Shown here in pieces: positions 1 to 8,976 of a stretch of 64,000 nucleotides of DNA. The position numbers and the translations under genes are program-made. This stretch comes from JAVBLW01 sp031553215 (lineage in GTDB: Bacteria > Bacillota_I > Bacilli_A > Acholeplasmatales > Anaeroplasmataceae). Each line of letters starts with the position of its first letter. Position 1 is the first letter of the stretch. Under the pieces are notes generated by a model that had not been told where the DNA came from, searched no databases, and saw only the letters and a list, made by a program, of their open reading frames with translations. The stretch spans positions 62,001-126,000 of the forward strand of contig JAVBLW010000001.1 in NCBI GenBank assembly GCA_031553215.1, given 5' to 3'.

Positions 1-176
1 AATGTTGTCTGACTTGAAACCGTAATTTCATCAAAATCAACAATTTGAATTATCGCAGGTAGAGAAGCAAAAAATACAAGAAAACAAAAATAAGCAATAA
101 TAGTTGAGATTTTATCGCTTAAAAATTTACCTATATATTTGGGATTAAATATTGAAGTTTTTATTCTATCTAACAT
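1..176 (-). CDS. Partial membrane protein, DUF1189-like (N-terminal 58 residues)
   Basis: This is the 5' end of a gene that runs off the left edge. It begins at an ATG at 174-176 with an AGGAAG ribosome-binding site just upstream. The visible residues start MLDRIKTSIFNPKYIGKFL and then form a hydrophobic segment (about residues 25-45), so it is a membrane protein. The short basic 'xxSxFNPKYI' head before a first helix recalls the DUF1189 family, but that assignment is from memory and weak. It is transcribed away from the radical SAM gene at 291. Confidence 0.6.
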   Translation of the reverse strand, partial: MLDRIKTSIFNPKYIGKFLSDKISTIIAYFCFLVFFASLPAIIQIVDFDEITVSSQTT

Positions 177-290
177 CTTTCTTCCTACCTTTATAATGAT
201 AATAAATATTATACCACAAAAAATATTTGATACATCATTTTTCTTTTTAAATTAGAATTTTAATGATACAATATGTTAGGTGATAAAACT

Positions 291-1229
291 ATGAATTTAA
301 TGAATAATGAAAAACATTACAACACTTTAAATAATTATTATCAATATAAATATAACCAAAAAGTTGCTAAAATATCCTTAAATGCTAATTTTACTTGTCC
401 AAATAAAGATGGTAAATCAGGATTTGGTGGCTGTACATATTGTTCAAAACTAGGAAGTGGTGATTTCGCCGGTGATAGGGAACTTCCATTACGTGAACAA
501 TTTTTTCAAATTAAAAGTATGATGGATAAAAAATGGCCAAATTCTTTATATATTCCTTACCTTCAAGCAAACTCCAATACATACAAGCCATTAAATGAAC
601 TAAAGGACATATATGAAGATATTCTTACCTTTGATGATAATATCATCATGTTATCCATTGCAACTAGAGCTGACTGCTTAGAAGATGATAAAATTGAATA
701 TCTTGGAGAATTAAATAAAAAAATCCCAATTCAAATTGAATTAGGACTTCAAACAATCCATGAAAAAACAGCTACACTAATAAATCGTTGCCATTCTCTT
801 GAATGCTTTGATAATGTTGTAAAAAAGCTTCGCAAACATGATATTGAGGTTGTTGTTCATATTATCAATGGTCTTCCCTATGAAACAAAAGGTATGATGT
901 TAGATACCGTAAAGCACATCAATACCTTAGACATCCAAGGAATAAAAATCCATAGCCTCACTATAATAAAAGACACAAAAATGGGAAATGACTACATAAA
1001 AAATCCATTCAAACTTCTTACTCTTGAAGAGTATATAGATATCACAGTAGATCAAATAGCCCTTCTAAATAAAAATATTATTATTCATCGTCTAGCAGCC
1101 GATGCCGTTAAAGATGATCTAATTGGACCTTTATGGACAACAAAAAAATTAGTTGTTATGAATGAAATTGATAAGTTAATGCGTACTAAAAATATCTATC
1201 AAGGTGATTATTTAGGCCATTCAGAATAA
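291..1229 (+). CDS. TIGR01212 family radical SAM protein (YtqA-like)
   Basis: A 312-residue radical SAM protein. The cluster-binding cysteines lie near the N-terminus in TCPNKDGKSGFGGCTYC, the long-spaced C-x(n)-C-x2-C arrangement typical of the TIGR01212/YtqA family rather than the usual CxxxCxxC. A later GLQTIHEKT segment also fits the family. The biochemical role of this family is not settled as far as I know. The open frame extends to an ATG at 273, but AGGTGA at 278-283 stands 7 nt before the ATG at 291, so I take 291 as the start. The last 22 bases overlap the convergent gene that ends at 1208. Confidence 0.85.
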   Translation: MNLMNNEKHYNTLNNYYQYKYNQKVAKISLNANFTCPNKDGKSGFGGCTYCSKLGSGDFAGDRELPLREQFFQIKSMMDKKWPNSLYIPYLQANSNTYKPLNELKDIYEDILTFDDNIIMLSIATRADCLEDDKIEYLGELNKKIPIQIELGLQTIHEKTATLINRCHSLECFDNVVKKLRKHDIEVVVHIINGLPYETKGMMLDTVKHINTLDIQGIKIHSLTIIKDTKMGNDYIKNPFKLLTLEEYIDITVDQIALLNKNIIIHRLAADAVKDDLIGPLWTTKKLVVMNEIDKLMRTKNIYQGDYLGHSE

Positions 1230-3226
1230 AATATTGAATATTTATTAATAAATACTTCTTTATATATTTCCTCACTAATTAATGGACATATTATAGATAA
1301 CATTACTAAGAACTTATTTGCTTGAACAATAGTAATTCCTTCATTTCTTATATAACCATTAAAGAATTTTATTAAATTTTTTGTATAATTTCTTACATCA
1401 AAATTTTCTAATAATTCATTTTGTTCCTTAATAAAATTAAACCAATCGATATTTTCATAAACATCTATCTTAAATTCACCATGATAGATGTTTTTTATTT
1501 GATCTAGGAAAAACTCAAATTCATCTAAATAATTAAAGGTCCTTCCCAAATCATCATCTAGTTCATCAGAACTAAGTAAATATAACCTATATGCATCAGA
1601 AGAATGCTTATTAATTATCTCATCAACAAATGATATATTAAGCCTTTGATATTCTTCTTCTATTGTTTGAGACAATTCCAATCCTCTCAAGCATAGTACT
1701 TTATTTAAAATTTTATATTCTAACTTATTTTCAAATAGTAAATTAAAAATAATAGGCATTGCTACTTCTTCTATATAATTTGAATTTATGACAGTTATTG
1801 AATCTTCAAATGATAGTCCCTCATTTGACTTAAAAAAATCATTTCCAGTCATTTTGTTATCATAAATTTTAGCATAAATATTTGTTAAACCCAAAACAAA
1901 AACTTGATTAAATACCATCTTGGAAATAACACCATTAAAAACTAGATTTTCTTCGTTAGATATTACTATCTTATAACGATTAGAATAATATACTGGCAAA
2001 TAATCCTCATCCAAAACACGTTTTTCATCATCATTAATTAATAATGGAACTAAAATACCAAACTCCTCATGTGATGAAATTACTATTTCATCTAAACTAG
2101 ATTTATAATAAATTTCACCCATTTCTTCACTAATAAATGTATCTATAATCTCCCTATTAGCTTCATCAATTTTTAATCCTGTTAAAAAATCGCTATTAAT
2201 AATAAAATCTTCTTCTAATATATCAACAATATTTATGCCTACTGTTGATGCAAACATATAATCATCTTCATATACACTTGGTATACCAACATGAATGTCT
2301 GTATCGTATTTATATGAAGCAAACATATAAATATCTTCATTATTTAAAGGATTTTTTAAAATAATTCCTGTATAACAATCAAAATTAATATCCCCTAATT
2401 CAACATACTTAGTAACTGTTTCAAGTTCATCCATACTAGTATATTTTATTACATCAATATACTTAGGATTTAAAGCAATAAAATTAATCCCTGCCAAATA
2501 TTCTGGATTATCTAGTTTGATATCTAAATTTAGTGTATTATCCATAGATAAAAAATTAAGTTTTAAACACTCTTTAAATTCAAAGAATTTCATTACTTCA
2601 TTTCTTACTTCTTTATCTATATCAATTGATTCTAGATAAGGCATAAATTTATCTTGAATACTTTTCACATTCAGTACCAAAACTTCTTCATTCCTAATAT
2701 ATACTTCTTCTTTAGTATTCTTCAAATAATACTTATTTCTTTCCGAATATATTTCATATTTGTTATAAAAAATCTTAGAACTGAAATCAGTAAATATTTC
2801 TTTTTTCTTAAAATAGATATATTTTTCATTATATAATTTTAAGAAAACATTTTGAACAAATGATATAAAGTTATTATCTGTCAAAGTCATTTCCTTTTCT
2901 ATATCATACCCAACGCCCATATCTTCTAATTGATGCTTATATGTTAAACTTAACATATCAAAAGATGAGCTTCGTTGCTTCGAATATTGAAATGATGATT
3001 CATTAATATTATTAAATCCAACTGGATACATAACATTATAACCATTCATGCGGTAATACTTACTATAGATATCAGTAAATAAATATGGATAAATATTCTT
3101 ATTATTGAATCCTGAACAATTAGTATTTACAAAAGAATTATAAATATATTTTTTTGGTTTAAAACGATCATTTTCAATTTTAAAAATTCTTTTGTTTTTC
3201 CAATCCTTAACAAAATTATTTCCCAT
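1208..3226 (-). CDS. Degenerate leucyl-tRNA synthetase paralogue (class I tRNA-ligase fold, catalytic motifs lost)
   Basis: A 672-residue protein that follows the layout of bacterial LeuRS. At residues 51-71 TDIYSKYYRMNGYNVMYPVG parallels the LeuRS segment after HIGH. At 100-117 LEDMGVGYDIEKEMTLTD and at 125-142 QNVFLKLYNEKYIYFKKK parallel the next conserved blocks. SSDAYRLYLL matches GADxxRLYxx, and the C-terminus matches the anticodon-binding region up to the usual 'WP'. HIGH is replaced by SGFNNKN (38-44). No KMSKS, no TTRPDT editing motif and no AHDERD aspartate are found. The protein is shorter than LeuRS (about 800 residues). It cannot be a normal synthetase. The role is unknown; tRNA or leucyl-adenylate binding or regulation is possible. 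The start is set by GGAGGTGA at 3232-3239. The long intact frame argues for selection rather than decay. Confidence 0.75.
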   Translation of the reverse strand: MGNNFVKDWKNKRIFKIENDRFKPKKYIYNSFVNTNCSGFNNKNIYPYLFTDIYSKYYRMNGYNVMYPVGFNNINESSFQYSKQRSSSFDMLSLTYKHQLEDMGVGYDIEKEMTLTDNNFISFVQNVFLKLYNEKYIYFKKKEIFTDFSSKIFYNKYEIYSERNKYYLKNTKEEVYIRNEEVLVLNVKSIQDKFMPYLESIDIDKEVRNEVMKFFEFKECLKLNFLSMDNTLNLDIKLDNPEYLAGINFIALNPKYIDVIKYTSMDELETVTKYVELGDINFDCYTGIILKNPLNNEDIYMFASYKYDTDIHVGIPSVYEDDYMFASTVGINIVDILEEDFIINSDFLTGLKIDEANREIIDTFISEEMGEIYYKSSLDEIVISSHEEFGILVPLLINDDEKRVLDEDYLPVYYSNRYKIVISNEENLVFNGVISKMVFNQVFVLGLTNIYAKIYDNKMTGNDFFKSNEGLSFEDSITVINSNYIEEVAMPIIFNLLFENKLEYKILNKVLCLRGLELSQTIEEEYQRLNISFVDEIINKHSSDAYRLYLLSSDELDDDLGRTFNYLDEFEFFLDQIKNIYHGEFKIDVYENIDWFNFIKEQNELLENFDVRNYTKNLIKFFNGYIRNEGITIVQANKFLVMLSIICPLISEEIYKEVFINKYSIFYSEWPK

Positions 3227-3279
3227 ATTTTTCACCTCCATCATAAACTCTTTTAATTATAACATATTTAGAAATATCT

Positions 3280-3314
3280 ATAAATAAAAACTCAGTTTTT
3301 TTAAACTGAGTTTC
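3280..3314 (-). terminator. Intrinsic terminator of acpP
   Basis: Just past the acpP stop the minus strand forms a stem of AAACTCAG pairing with CTGAGTTT, followed by a T-rich run. It separates acpP from the LeuRS-like gene. Confidence 0.8.
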
Positions 3315-3323
3315 TAAAATATA

Positions 3324-3554
3324 TTAAGCAATAGCTTTTTCGATATAATCAACTAAATCTTTTACAGTTTTAATACTTTGAGCTGCTTCATCATCAATTG
3401 AAATATTGAATTCATCTTCTAAGCTCATGATTACTTCTACAGCGTCTAAGCTGTCTGCCCCTAAATCATCAGCTAAGCTAGCTTCTAATGTAACTTTTGC
3501 TTCTTCTACATTTAATTCTTTCATAATTACTGCTTTTACTTTATCAAATACCAT
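3324..3554 (-). CDS. acpP: Acyl carrier protein
   Basis: A 76-residue acidic acyl carrier protein, the usual length. The phosphopantetheine attachment serine lies in GADSLDAVEVIMSLEDEF, the invariant DSL motif. It carries acyl chains through fatty-acid synthesis in the cytoplasm. An AAGGAAG ribosome-binding site precedes the ATG. The gene has its own consensus promoter and terminator, so it is expressed as a single gene, although it lies directly downstream of xylA. Confidence 0.97.
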   Translation of the reverse strand: MVFDKVKAVIMKELNVEEAKVTLEASLADDLGADSLDAVEVIMSLEDEFNISIDDEAAQSIKTVKDLVDYIEKAIA

Positions 3555-3583
3555 ATTATAATCTTCCTTTTCTATTTTGTTAT

Positions 3584-3612
3584 ATTATACCTAATTTTAT
3601 AATTCAAGTCAA
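3584..3612 (-). promoter_or_regulatory. acpP promoter (TTGACT-17-TATAAT)
   Basis: On the minus strand TTGACT at 3607-3612 and TATAAT at 3584-3589 are 17 bp apart, a near-perfect housekeeping sigma-A promoter about 30 bp upstream of the acpP start codon. Confidence 0.8.
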
Positions 3613-3626
3613 TTTTTTTATATTAT

Positions 3627-4934
3627 TTACTTGTAAATATATCCGTTGATAATAGCTTCTAACATTTCTTGTTTACCAGAAGTATTTTCAACTTTCTTTA
3701 AAGTTAGAGCATAATCACTAAGTTCCTTTAAACCAACTTCATTATTTTTAATTTTTTTTCCTATTCCAGAATTATAGCTTTTGTATCTCTCATCTATAAA
3801 ATTCTCTAATACTCGATCTTCAAGTACTTGATATGCAACCTTTAATCCTTTGGCAAAGGTATCCATACCAGCTATGTAAGCTAGTATTAAATCATTTGTA
3901 TCAATTGAACCACGTCTTACCTTAGCATCAAAATTTAATCCACCTTTATGTAAACCATCATTCTTTAATACCTCGTACATAGCAAGTGTAGCATCATAAA
4001 TATTAGTAGGGAATTGATCTGTATCCCAACCTAACAACATATCTCCTTGATTAGCATCAATTGAACCTAATACGCCATTAATTCTAGCAAGATTAAGTTC
4101 ATGTTGGAAGGTATGTCCCGCTAGTGTAGCATGGTTAGCTTCTATATTCATTTTGAAATATTGATCTAATTTATATTTCCTTAAAAATCCCAAAACTGTT
4201 TGAGTATCGAAATCATATTGATGTTTCGTAGGTTCTTTTGGTTTTGGCTCAATTAAAAATTGTCCATCAAATCCAATTTCTTTTGCATAATCAACTGCCA
4301 TCTTCATAAATCTAGCTAAATTATCCAATTCCAATTCCGTATTTGTATTAAGTAGTGTTTCATACCCTTCTCTACCACCCCAAAATACATAATTTTCACC
4401 ATTTAATTTTTTTGTAATATCTAAGGCCTTTTTTACTTGTGCGGCTGCATATGCGAAAGCATCTGCGTTTGGTGATGTTGATGCACCATGAACATAGCGT
4501 CTATTATTAAATAAATTAGCTGTTCCCCATAAACATTTCTTATTAGTTTCTTTCATCTTATTTAAGATATAGTCAGAGATTTCATCTAAAGCATCTTGCA
4601 TTTCTTTTAAACTTTGACCTTCATAGGCAATATCTACATCGTGGAAGCAAAAATAATCAATATCTAGAATTTGCATTAATTCAAATCCTGCATCTACTTT
4701 ATTTTTTGCCAAAGTCATTAAGTCATCTGCATTCCAAGGTCTTGTGACTGAATTTTCACCAAATTGGTCAGCTCCACCTGCACATAAAGTATGCCACCAA
4801 CTCATTGCAAATCTCAAATGATCTTTCATTGATTTATTACCAATTATTTCATCCTTATTATAATGCTTAAATGAAAAAGGATTTTTTGAATTACTTCCTT
4901 CATAATTTATTTTTTCAATATCAAAATATTTCAT
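3627..4934 (-). CDS. xylA: Xylose isomerase
   Basis: A 435-residue class II xylose isomerase that converts D-xylose to D-xylulose in the cytoplasm. Visible signatures are FCFHDVD (catalytic His and Asp near residue 98), FWGGREGYE, LIEPKPKEPTKHQYDFD, IEANHATLAGHTF and DANQGD with GWDTDQFP, which supply the two divalent-metal sites. Two ATGs occur in tandem. The second (4932-4934) is 7 nt from GGAGG and matches the family N-terminus, so I use it. The xylB stop codon lies 3 nt upstream, so the two genes are translated together from one transcript. Confidence 0.96.
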   Translation of the reverse strand: MKYFDIEKINYEGSNSKNPFSFKHYNKDEIIGNKSMKDHLRFAMSWWHTLCAGGADQFGENSVTRPWNADDLMTLAKNKVDAGFELMQILDIDYFCFHDVDIAYEGQSLKEMQDALDEISDYILNKMKETNKKCLWGTANLFNNRRYVHGASTSPNADAFAYAAAQVKKALDITKKLNGENYVFWGGREGYETLLNTNTELELDNLARFMKMAVDYAKEIGFDGQFLIEPKPKEPTKHQYDFDTQTVLGFLRKYKLDQYFKMNIEANHATLAGHTFQHELNLARINGVLGSIDANQGDMLLGWDTDQFPTNIYDATLAMYEVLKNDGLHKGGLNFDAKVRRGSIDTNDLILAYIAGMDTFAKGLKVAYQVLEDRVLENFIDERYKSYNSGIGKKIKNNEVGLKELSDYALTLKKVENTSGKQEMLEAIINGYIYK

Positions 4935-4936
4935 CA

Positions 4937-6451
4937 TTATTCCTCCAATAATTTATTTGTTAGTTCAAATAATTCTTTATTATTTATATATGCCAATTTA
5001 TATATCTTATATAATTTTAGATATATATCTGTCCATTCTTTATTAGGTATTATTGTATCTTTAATCTTTACTATCTGTGTGCAGGCTTCTTTAACTGTTT
5101 TATATTCATTACCTGCAACCATTGCAAGAATAGCTACGCCTAATGCTGGTCCCTCATCAACTAATATTCTATTTACATTTTCTTCAATCATTGATGAAAC
5201 TATTTCACACCATAAGGTGTTCTTTGCACCACCACCACTAATTAAAACATTTGTTATATTTGAATCAATTAATTTATAGCAATCAAGCATGCTATATGAA
5301 ACACCCTCTAAAATAGCTCTTGTTATATATTCCTTTGTGGTACTACCTCTAAGACCTATAAAACATCCTGTTGCATATGGATCTAAATATGGTGTTCTTT
5401 CTCCCATCAAGTATGGTAAAAAAATTAATCCATTTGAACCAACTGGAATATCTTTTAAATCCTTTGTTAAATAATCATAGATTGGAATTTTTTCTTCTTT
5501 AGCTTTTAATATTTCAGATTGGCATAAATTATCTTTATACCATTTTAAAGAATTACCAGCACCATTTGTGACACCCATTATATGATATGTATCCTTTATA
5601 GCATGACAAAAATATTGAACCTTATCATTCTCTAAATTTAATTTTTTAATTGGCGCAAATACCACTCCTGATGAACCAAGAACAATACTTAAATCCCCAG
5701 TTTCTAGAATACCATTACCAATTGCCCCTGCAGCCTGATCCCCTGCTCCACCTACAACGAAGGTATTTGCATTTAATCCAACCATATCAGCTATATCACA
5801 AGTCAAATATCCAGTTATTTCTACTGATTCACACAATTTAGGAAGTATATCTTCCTTTATATCAAAAGCATTTAATATTTCCTTACTATATTCCCTTTTG
5901 ACTATATCAAGCATTTGAGTTCCTGATGCATCACTATATTCAGTTTTAAACTCATTTGTTAATACATATCTAATATAATCTTTCGGTAATAAAACTTTAT
6001 CAATTTTTGAAAAAATATCAGGATAATTATTCTTTATCCATAGTAGCTTTGCTAATGTAAATGCAGGCATTGGATAATTACCGGTTATTTTCCTAACCTT
6101 TTCTCTACCTAGAATATCTTCTATTTCTTTTGTTTCTCTTATAGTCCTATTATCACACCAAATTATTGCATTATATAAAATATTATCGTCTTTATCTAAT
6201 AATACTAACCCATGCATTTGCCCAGATAATCCAATACCAATAATATTATCTTTATCAACTCTCTTACTAACGTTTGCTATTGTTTTAACAACTGCATTAT
6301 ACCAATCATTAGGATTTTGTTCTGCATAACCATTTTCTTTGACTATAATATCATATTCAGATGAACTAGTAGCGATGTTACTACCATCTCTATCAAATAG
6401 AACTGTTTTTGTACTGGAAGTACCAATATCTACACCAATGTAATATTTCAT
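4937..6451 (-). CDS. xylB: Xylulokinase
   Basis: A 504-residue FGGY-family kinase that phosphorylates D-xylulose to xylulose-5-phosphate for the pentose phosphate pathway. The N-terminal phosphate-binding signature IGVDIGTSSTKTVLFD, the GGAGDQAAGAIGNG segment and ISGGGAKNTLWCEI fit xylulokinase, and the xylA neighbour supports that substrate. The frame opens earlier at a GTATG, but AGGAGG directly before the ATG at 6449-6451 marks the start. No xylose transporter or XylR repressor is in the window. A cre site just upstream suggests carbon catabolite control. Confidence 0.93.
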   Translation of the reverse strand: MKYYIGVDIGTSSTKTVLFDRDGSNIATSSSEYDIIVKENGYAEQNPNDWYNAVVKTIANVSKRVDKDNIIGIGLSGQMHGLVLLDKDDNILYNAIIWCDNRTIRETKEIEDILGREKVRKITGNYPMPAFTLAKLLWIKNNYPDIFSKIDKVLLPKDYIRYVLTNEFKTEYSDASGTQMLDIVKREYSKEILNAFDIKEDILPKLCESVEITGYLTCDIADMVGLNANTFVVGGAGDQAAGAIGNGILETGDLSIVLGSSGVVFAPIKKLNLENDKVQYFCHAIKDTYHIMGVTNGAGNSLKWYKDNLCQSEILKAKEEKIPIYDYLTKDLKDIPVGSNGLIFLPYLMGERTPYLDPYATGCFIGLRGSTTKEYITRAILEGVSYSMLDCYKLIDSNITNVLISGGGAKNTLWCEIVSSMIEENVNRILVDEGPALGVAILAMVAGNEYKTVKEACTQIVKIKDTIIPNKEWTDIYLKLYKIYKLAYINNKELFELTNKLLEE

Positions 6452-6460
6452 ATGTCCTCC

Positions 6461-6474
6461 TGTAATCGTTTTCA
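6461..6474 (-). promoter_or_regulatory. Catabolite-responsive element (cre) upstream of xylBA
   Basis: The minus-strand sequence TGAAAACGATTACA fits the CcpA consensus TGWNANCGNTNWCA at every specified position. It lies between the -10 TATAAT (6484-6489) and the xylB ribosome-binding site, where bound CcpA would block transcription. Confidence 0.7.
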
Positions 6475-6483
6475 TACAAAGCT

Positions 6484-6489
6484 ATTATA
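6484..6489 (-). promoter_or_regulatory. xylBA promoter -10 element
   Basis: A TATAAT hexamer on the minus strand lies about 35 bp before the xylB start. No good -35 hexamer is visible 16-18 bp upstream, so the promoter may be weak or activated. A 9-bp AT-rich hairpin at 6522-6543 precedes it and could end transcription of the gene at 6577-7050. Confidence 0.5.
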
Positions 6490-6576
6490 TCACTAAAAAG
6501 AAAAAAAGGTCTATAAATCACTAAATTTCTATTAAGAAATTTAATAATTTACAAACCGTTTATTTAATACAGTAAT

Positions 6577-7050
6577 TTATGCAAGTATTGCTAGAGCAAT
6601 TAAATAACAAATTAAGAAAGACGCCGCAAGCACTGCAATTGAAACAATAACCTTCAACCAAATTTGTTTGATATTTTTTATTAAATACATATTTATGATA
6701 ATAGTAGCACCACATATGGCACCACCAATAGCGCCTCCAACAACTGGAATAATCTCACATAATGCTACACTATTTCCCCAAATTATATTTAAGATAAAAG
6801 GCAATATTGACAATGCAATTTCATACCATTTAAGTTTTGGCGTAAGCAATATTGTTTCTGTATCAATAATAACATTTGCACCTGTAAGTAAATTACCTGT
6901 TAAAGTAATTTTAGTATTATCAATCTTAAAAGTGTTTTTATCCAATTTTGTAGCTTCTATACCATTAATAGAAATACTCTTTTTACCAGATAATGCACTT
7001 TCTTCATAAATAATTTCTCCGTAAATTTCATGTTTAATAATTTGTTTCAT
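6577..7050 (-). CDS. Uncharacterised membrane protein with soluble N-terminal domain
   Basis: A 157-residue protein I do not recognise. The first 75 residues or so look like a small beta-rich soluble domain (alternating hydrophobic and polar residues, KHEIYGEIIYEES then repeated I/T/L strands). The rest is strongly hydrophobic with three likely membrane helices, including a glycine-rich IIPVVGGAIGGAICGA stretch. A good AGGGAGAG ribosome-binding site precedes the ATG. It stands alone between the xyl operon and the interrupted ymcA-like gene. Confidence 0.75.
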   Translation of the reverse strand: MKQIIKHEIYGEIIYEESALSGKKSISINGIEATKLDKNTFKIDNTKITLTGNLLTGANVIIDTETILLTPKLKWYEIALSILPFILNIIWGNSVALCEIIPVVGGAIGGAICGATIIINMYLIKNIKQIWLKVIVSIAVLAASFLICYLIALAILA

Positions 7051-7123
7051 AATTGCTCTCCCTTATGCTATTATATTTTGATATTCTTATTATAACATAG
7101 CAATATTTGGTGTTCAACTATAT

Positions 7124-7453
7124 TTATAATTCCTTATTTATTCCACTCTCAATTATACCTATTATATCTTTTAATAATTGGTAGGCTTCATCAAGTAGTT
7201 CTAAATATTCATCCACAAAGACAGTATTAGATATTTTTTCTTTAATTAAATTATATTACTTTTCATATTCTAAATATGCATTTTGTTTAGAATAATACTT
7301 GGAATTAATCATCTTTTTCTGAATGTCTGTAAGTTCCTTAAAGTTTTCCATAATTGAATCATCAGAATCTATTATTGTTTCTAATTCATTTATTCTTTTT
7401 ATAAGTTCTAAATCTTTTATTGAATTAATTAGATCATCAATTTCCTTATCCAT
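7124..7453 (-). pseudogene. ymcA: RicA/YmcA (YlbF superfamily) gene interrupted by one in-frame TAA
   Basis: The reading frame begins at an ATG overlapping the miaB stop (TAATG) and runs 65 codons (MDKEIDDLINSIKDLEL...AYLEYEK) to a TAA at 7256-7258. The same frame then continues without a break for 43 more codons (YNLIKEKISNTV...IIGIIESGINKEL) to a second TAA at 7124-7126. Both halves match the helical YmcA/YlbF pattern, and ymcA follows miaB in Bacillus. The internal TAA is one base from GAA or CAA. RicA works with RicF and RicT to influence RNase Y. It may be a recent nonsense mutation, a base-call error, a two-piece protein, or readthrough. Confidence 0.75.
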
Positions 7454-8886
7454 TACTCCACCAGTTCCCCAAATATAAACCAAGTTTTTGATCCAGTAAT
7501 TTTAACTTTCACAATTTTCCCAATAAGTGATTTATCAGTTGATGCAAAATGAGTTAATTTTAAATGAGGTGTATATCCACACATCATTCCTTCACCATTC
7601 TTACTTTCACCATCCACAAGAACTTCTAAAGTTTGACCAATAAAACCTTGATTTCCTTCTAAATAATATTGATTAACTAAATTGTTTAACTTTTGTAAAC
7701 GTTCGTTCTTTTCATCAAATGAAATACTATCTTCATAAGTTGCTGCTGGTGTACCTTCTCTTGGAGAATAAATAAAAGTAAATGCTCCATGGTATTTTAC
7801 ATTATTAACCAATTTTAAAGTATTTTCGAATTGTTCATTAGTTTCGTTAGGGAAACCTACAATAATATCTGTTGTAATTGCAATATCAGGAATAGCTGTT
7901 TTTAATTTTTCAATTAAAACCATATATTCCTCATAAGTATATTTACGATTCATTCTTTTTAATACTTCATTATCTCCTGATTGAACTGGTAAATGAAGGT
8001 GTGGCATTACGCTTTTTAATGAAGCCATTGCATTAATTGTTTTATCATCTAAATCACGAGGATGCGATGTTGTATAGCGAATTCTATCAATCCCTGTTTT
8101 ATCTAAATCAGTAAGTAAATCACCAAAAGTATAATTATCATCTTTATCTTTCCCGTAAGCATTCACATTTTGTCCTAACAATGTTACTTCTTTATATCCT
8201 AGTGAAACTAATTCTTTAACTTCATTTATAATATCTTCTTTAGCACGTGATCTTTCTTTACCACGAGTATAAGGCACGATACAGTATGTACAAAACTCAT
8301 CACAGCCATACATTATATTTACCCATGCTTTATATTTGTTTTCTCTTACCTTCGGAGCATTTTCTAGAATTGCGCCTTGTGTAGAGATTACTTCTACAAC
8401 TTTAGATTTTGTCATATATGCTTCATATATTAATTTAGGAAGGCTCGAAATATTATGAGTACCAAAAACTAAATCAATATGAGGATAAGATTCTAATATC
8501 TTAGCTGTAGCTTTTTCCTCTTGTGGCATACATCCACTAATACCTATTAGCATATCTGGTTTTTCACGTTTTACACCCTTTAATTGTCCTAAAACTCCCC
8601 ATATACGATTTTCAGCATTTTCTCTAATTGCACATGTATTCAATATAACAACGTCACTATTAAAAGGATCTACTGCCCTACTATATCCAAGTTCTTCTAA
8701 TATACCTGACATTACTTCGCTATCTGCTTCATTTCCTTGACATCCATAAGTAAAAACATAATATGTTTTATCTTTACCCATATCTTGATATTTAGAAGCA
8801 AGTTCATACGCAATACGCAATGTTTCTTGTTTTTTTCTATTTTTTGCATCCTTTAAATTAGGAAGATTAAGCTTAATACTTTTCAT
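7453..8886 (-). CDS. miaB: tRNA-2-methylthio-N6-dimethylallyladenosine synthase MiaB
   Basis: A 477-residue radical SAM methylthiotransferase that modifies A37 of tRNAs reading UNN codons. The order is an N-terminal UPF0004 domain with cysteines in YGCQGNEADSE, NTCAIRE and SGCMPQE for the auxiliary cluster, a radical SAM core with CDEFCTYC, and a C-terminal TRAM domain. All six cluster cysteines are present. The start at 8884-8886 follows GGTGA. The gene has its own promoter and is translationally coupled to the interrupted ymcA-like gene. The spoVS-miaB-ymcA order is as in Bacillus. Confidence 0.96.
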   Translation of the reverse strand: MKSIKLNLPNLKDAKNRKKQETLRIAYELASKYQDMGKDKTYYVFTYGCQGNEADSEVMSGILEELGYSRAVDPFNSDVVILNTCAIRENAENRIWGVLGQLKGVKREKPDMLIGISGCMPQEEKATAKILESYPHIDLVFGTHNISSLPKLIYEAYMTKSKVVEVISTQGAILENAPKVRENKYKAWVNIMYGCDEFCTYCIVPYTRGKERSRAKEDIINEVKELVSLGYKEVTLLGQNVNAYGKDKDDNYTFGDLLTDLDKTGIDRIRYTTSHPRDLDDKTINAMASLKSVMPHLHLPVQSGDNEVLKRMNRKYTYEEYMVLIEKLKTAIPDIAITTDIIVGFPNETNEQFENTLKLVNNVKYHGAFTFIYSPREGTPAATYEDSISFDEKNERLQKLNNLVNQYYLEGNQGFIGQTLEVLVDGESKNGEGMMCGYTPHLKLTHFASTDKSLIGKIVKVKITGSKTWFIFGELVE

Positions 8887-8903
8887 AAAAATCACCACGA
8901 CTT

Positions 8904-8932
8904 ATTATACATTAATTTATACTTCATATCAA
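8904..8932 (-). promoter_or_regulatory. miaB promoter (TTGATA-17-TATAAT)
   Basis: TTGATA (8927-8932) and TATAAT (8904-8909) on the minus strand are exactly 17 bp apart, just downstream of the spoVS terminator. Confidence 0.75.
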
Positions 8933-8939
8933 GAAATAA

Positions 8940-8968
8940 CAAAAAAAAGACCTATCAACGATAGATCT
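8940..8968 (-). terminator. Intrinsic terminator of spoVS
   Basis: On the minus strand GATCTATC pairs with GATAGGTC (one G-U) around a GTT loop and is followed by eight T residues, just after the spoVS stop codon. Confidence 0.85.
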
Positions 8969-8976
8969 ACATATAT

